Source: Megamerina dolium (taxonomy: Eukaryota; Arthropoda; Insecta; Diptera; Megamerinidae). From it: 64,000 nt of DNA. The position numbers were made by a program, and so were the translations under genes. The notes below the pieces were generated by a model, which was not told the origin of the DNA, made no database searches, and worked only from the letters and a program-made list of their open reading frames with translations. The DNA lies in assembly GCA_963854835.1 (NCBI GenBank), contig OY978525.1:104886417-104950416 (forward strand), in the 5' to 3' direction. How positions within the stretch are numbered: the stretch's first letter is position 1; each line of letters opens with the position of its first letter. Below, in pieces: positions 53,301 through 59,300 of the stretch.

Positions 53301-56300
53301 TTCACTGAATGTGCGGAATTAATTTAATCACATTAATCACTGTTAATAGCATAATTGCCCAGACAGACGGCAGCATTAATCCGGATTAACGAGTTAATTG
53401 GAATTAACTCGAGCATGAACTGCAGCTAATTCGCATTAGCTCTAGAGTTAATTCTCAAAATTAGAGAGGATTAACAGCTTAATTAACAGCTGTTTTCTAT
53501 TGTGAATTTTTTCTCGATGTAATTTACAAAATAATAGGTGCGTTCGTTAACAAAAAAAAACTTTCAACATTTGTTAACAATTTTCGATAGGAAAAGCGTT
53601 GATGGACAAATAAATCCAGCTGTCAATTGCGTACTCTGAGTGTTAATTTACAAGTTTCTGATAGTTTTCAGTTCGCGTACTTCTTGTATATTTTCTTATA
53701 TCGAGAGTGACAGACGACAGAAATTGTAATGTAAGTAAGTAATAGTATTGTAAGTGAGCAAACCTTATAAAACAGCAATCAGCTGTTTACTCAATCCGCA
53801 ATATTGCAGTCAGTCAGGTTAATATGTTATTCGCATTAAGTGTGCTGGTAATCCGGATTAAGTCATTATGGGAAAAATGTCCCACTTTTCTGACCAAAAC
53901 CCTAATTTTAAAGTGTTTGAAAATGCAACACACGCTATAATTTTGCAATGTACATACTCTAACGAGCCTAAAATCCAAATTTTTTCTCATGAATTAAATC
54001 AAATTATTTAAAATTTTAATTTTGTTAGTTGAAATGGAAGTGCAGGTGATATTAAAAGCAAAAATTGTATAGAAAGTTATAGAAAAAGACTATACCTTAT
54101 TATTAGAAGCAACTATTCAGAATTCAATGACACTAATTCAATGAAAAATTTTTTTAGACAAGTACCAGGTACCAAATGTACCACTTTTCGAGGTTGGGCA
54201 TGCACAACAAACTTTTAGTGCAATAGTAATGCTAAAAGTTATAAAAAAGGAATCAAAAAATTTAACCATAAATATTTACCAAAAATAGCAAAAAGTAAAT
54301 CGAAATACCAGCAAATTTAAGGTAAAATTTAGTAAGTGGTTCAAAGCGAAAACATCTATACAGCCTTTGGAAACCGTATCAAAATTTGTGAAAGGCCTAC
54401 CCCGTGTAGTATTTAATGAAAAATCAGATCGCGCACGGGGAAGGGTGTGCCTTCAAGTAATACACTGTATTTTCAGAAATCACTGGAATAGATGTAGACT
54501 TAATATTTCACCTAAAAATTATTCTTCCTTGATTATCTTTTCAACTGCTATTACAATCCAAAAATTTTGAGAAATAATGGCACAAAACAGCGAACTCTAT
54601 GATTAAAAAATATTCATGGCTGCCTATGACAGCTCTAAAGAAATTATCGCAAATATAGCTTTGCCAGTCATAGTATTCGAAGAAGATCCAGCAGAATATA
54701 TACACAAATTTTTCAAAGCTGACAGACTTAACCATGCTCGAAAAAATGGTCGTATAAATACTTTTACTTCAGGGCTTTGGATACTTCAGTTCCACCGAAT
54801 CAAGCATAAGCGTCTACAAACGCATTTAACAAAGGCAACGGTTGCAGCATCCAATTGAAGTACTATCTCTGTTTTGCTGCGAATTTTCAGAGGATGCGAT
54901 TCGACATCAGAGAGCAGTACAGACAAGGATTCGGATAGTGAAAATAGCGAACACATTTAATAGGAGGTTAACAAATTTTGCTTTCAAAACTTTACAGTAC
55001 TATTGTTAAGTGTCGCAACTACTGCTCATTAAAATTCCGTTGTGTTAAAAGAATGGGGTGGATGCCGTAGCTCAGTAGTTAGTGCGTTAGCCTTCTGATC
55101 TGTAGGTCGTGGGTTCAATGCCCGGCTGAAGCATAACAAAATTTAATATCGACCAGATTTTTCTTTCGAACGTCACCGACCTGTCGCCAAGTAATTTGCA
55201 AATTTAATTGGTAATTTTCCGGCAGTAACAATTTACCAACTTCTTAAAAGAACTCTGTGATAAAGCTATGTTAAAATTATGTCACAACGGTTCTGCCATT
55301 CGGAACCGGCTAATATAAGTATGTTCCTTCTAAATCTGTTCAAAATTTAACACTTACAACAGTATTGGAAGAGAAGGTCGGTGGTATCACAATGCACCTT
55401 TCTGGCCTAAATGTGTCCTTTTAGAGAGAGGGCAGCCACAATAACCTAACCTAATATAAAATAAAGGGGCGAGTTGCCAGAACTGGCAATCACCACCAGT
55501 AACATCGATTACTACAACTTCACTGTTATCAAGTGCAACCGATGTCAGAAGCTCACCTGCAGAAACCTCCCTCACAGAATCACATAGAATATTTAATAAA
55601 ATCGTTATTTTTATGGGCCAAATTTCAAATATTTTATGTATTCAATTATATTTTACTGAAAAATTCAATTTTCACAACATTGTTTAAGATTTTGAGGATC
55701 TTCAAAACCTCAGAAGAGAAACCGAGTGAAACACTGTACCCCTTCTCATTTATGCGATATATTTGTAAGTGGAATATTTCTCATATAAAATTACTAAACA
55801 TATTTGATTCGTATATTTTTGAAGAATTTTCAAAATTCCATCCAAATTTCCCAGTCTGATATAGGTGAACTAATGAATCACATACCAATAACAATAAGCT
55901 CATTTAACATGCGCTGGCTTTAATTTTAATTCGCATAATCCCATGTTTACCAATACCACAAATCCATGGCTCACATAACTACAAGTATGTATGACGTTTG
56001 TATTGTATTTTATATTTTTCTCATTCTCGTATGCAAATGAAGTAAAGTAGTACTCACTCCTGCCAATTCGTACATAAATATTTTGAAAAACAATAACGAC
56101 AAAGTTTACAAGAGGATAGGTAATTAATAGCATTGTTACGCATTAGTAATTCAATAATGGCAGTATAAAAAATTTTATATAAAATATATATGTACATACT
56201 TGTGTTTGTATGCTTATACATGTACGTGCTATACAAATCAATTAAGCGTAATTACAATTTCAATTAACAATAAATTTCATTTAAGCATTTTTTTTTTGTA

Positions 56301-59300
56301 TGGAATGAAAAACTTCTCAAATTATATTTTATTTGAATTTTTTATTTCAATTTTTCAATATTTTTTTGTTTGATTTTTTGCATATTTTTATATTACAACT
56401 GATGATATGAACTTTTTTTTTATATTGTTATTGTTTAACAACAACAACAAAACAACAGCAAATGTGCCAAATATGTTGTTTTCTTTTTATTTTGCTCCAA
56501 CAAAATGTGGCTGTTTTTTAATTATTTTTTAATTAAATTTTAATTTATTGTATTGTATGCAAGCAATGGAAGCAATAGGAAGCACAAGTAATGGGAATCA
56601 GGTAGGCAGGCTAGGGTGGCAGTCTGTTCTTATACTTTTATTTATTGGCTCCTGTTGCTGCTGCTGCTGCTACTGCTTATGGTAGAGTAGGTAATTGTTG
56701 TCACTGACGCCTGTAGGCATAATTGTAAATCATAAAAAACAATAATACAATTTAATACAATTTTAACATTTATTATAAATTTATTGTAATGTTGAGTTGT
56801 AAATTGATTTTTAATATGAGCTCATGTCACAACAATACACACATAATCATATAAAAATGAAAAGAGATTTGTATCATGTGTTCTGTTTTTTTTTTTTTGT
56901 AATGATTTTAACAGTATTTAGATATGAGATATTGTATTTACAAAAAAAAAAAAAACGGAAATATTAAAACACGCAAATGTAATTATATGATAATTTCAGA
57001 GCATTTTAAATGGTGTAAAAAGTTTTAATTAAAATGCAATATTCTCACTTATTTATTAATAACATCAGTGGCATTTAATTGTGTTTTGTGTATTTTTTTT
57101 TATTATTGAAATGATTTTGAATTTGATAATAACAACAATAATAAAAATATGCAAAGCTCTTAATGATAAAATTATTATACAATTAAATAGAAACCAATAA
57201 TTATTTATTGCTGGATTAATTAGAATTATAGATTTCCACCCAATCACATTAGGTAAAATTAAATATTACTGAATTGAGAATTATTGATATGTAAAACTTT
57301 AGTTATACGAATCCATCGACACGAACCCGATTGTGCGAACATCTTTCATATATAGGAAACCCAAGCCATTTCCATAAATGACCAGTATATAGAGTTTGCC
57401 ATTTTATATAGTACACACCATTGCCCTAACAAAATTCTACCGAGTAGTTTCGTTTTAATAGTGTCTCAAGGAAATCAATCAACAAAAATGCATCGATTGA
57501 TGAGTCGATAGAGTCTTAGTGACGAATTTCGTAAAGATCGTATATCGACTGTTGTGCGAGTAATGATTGAAGCGGGTTGGCATGTATCATACCGAGAGCT
57601 GGAGAGGTGGCATTGTTAAAAGTCAAAAAACAAAAATTGGCGCATTGGTATTTGGCAGTCCAATGAATTCCATATAATATGATGAAAAAATTTAATCGTG
57701 CTGCTTTTGAAAGTTGATTATATTCATACAAACCCGAAAAAAGTAATCGACTGTTTGGGTGTTTCAAAGCGAATCAAAACCAACAAAAGTTATATGTTCA
57801 CGAAGCAGTTCAAAAACAATTATTGCACTTTTCTTCTGTAAATTTGATCCAGTTACAACCTTTGCTCCTGAGGATCGGCACTAGGCACTAGTATACAACT
57901 ATTTGTTTGCCAAAAGTTTTGAACAATAATATGAAATAAATACATCAACAATTGTTTTATTTCGAATACAAAAGTGTATGCAACTTAAGGGAGAATATTT
58001 TAAAAGTAGTATAAACCAATTGCTTTTTTTATAAAATTTGTATTTTTATGGTGTATTTCCGGAATCTCCTAAAGTTAACCTCGTGTTCAGACGATTTATC
58101 TCTTCTAAGAGATTCTCAGGTTGTAATGGATAAAAAAAAAAATAAAGAAAAATAAAAGAATGCAACAATAATTTCAACAATTTTGGAATGACTTTTTTGA
58201 CTCATAATATAACGGGTGTGTTTTTTTTAGAATGACTCAGATTCCGATAGGGATAAAAAACGGTCTAGCTGTTATCAAACCTGGTAACCCAAAAGGCATT
58301 TGTACTCAGTAAGATTTGCGTTTTCCTTCTGATCTGTAGGGCGTGAATAAATCCCCGGCTGAAGCATAAATTTCATATCGAAAAGATTTTTCTTTCAAAC
58401 CATACTCACCTGAACAAGCACTTTTCAATTCTTCAGACAGTACCAATTTGCCATGGAAAAGCTTCTAAAAGAACTCTGTGACAAAGCTCAGAAAAAGTGA
58501 TGTCACAAGGGTTCTGCCATTCGGAACCGGCTAAAATAAGTTGGTCTCTTCTAATACTGTCCAAAAATTAACACTCGCAGCAGTACTCGAAGAGCCACAT
58601 ATTGTTTATTTATTTATCTTAAGGTTTGCAATTTCATCATGGACAGATGTACACCAAAACAAGTCTTGCAATTATTAAAATTTTATTTCGAAAATCGTGG
58701 TCCTGTCATCCAAACTCTTAAATCGCTACAGACCACTAATTTTATTCAATGATGAGTCTCATTTTTGGCTCAATGGGTGCCTGAACAATCCAAATTGTCG
58801 GATTTGGAGCGAAGACAATCCATAAGAAATTCTTTAGACAACAGATGTGGTTCCAGCAAGACAGCGCTTTATACCATAGATCGAACATAACAAACGATTT
58901 ATTGAAGGAAACAAATAATGAAGGCGACAAAATAATCTTTCAAAATGAACCTATGAACTATTCTGCAAGATCTTGAGATTTAACGCCGCCTCAAGATTAT
59001 TTCTTGTGGGAAAGGTCTAATTTATGCTAATAAACCAGCAATTTTGGATGAATTGCATGCCAACATTGAGAAAACTATTGCCAAGATTAGACCACGATTG
59101 CTTGAAAAAGTAACCGAAAATTGTGTTTCCACGCCACGTTCGAGGCACCCGCGACGGCTATATACCCGAAATCATATTCAAACACGAATTGCATAAAATT
59201 ATCGTTCCAATAAAGCCAATTTTTAGTTTAGAATACTACATTTTGTATTCTTTTTTCCAAATATGAAAGTGCTTCACTCTAAAAAAACACTGTAGACCTT

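Noticed and set aside
55065..55135. Possible tRNA gene (A box and B box present)
   Set aside because: The same head occurs at many positions in the window attached to a common SINE body, with a poor acceptor stem. It is a SINE promoter, not a tRNA gene.
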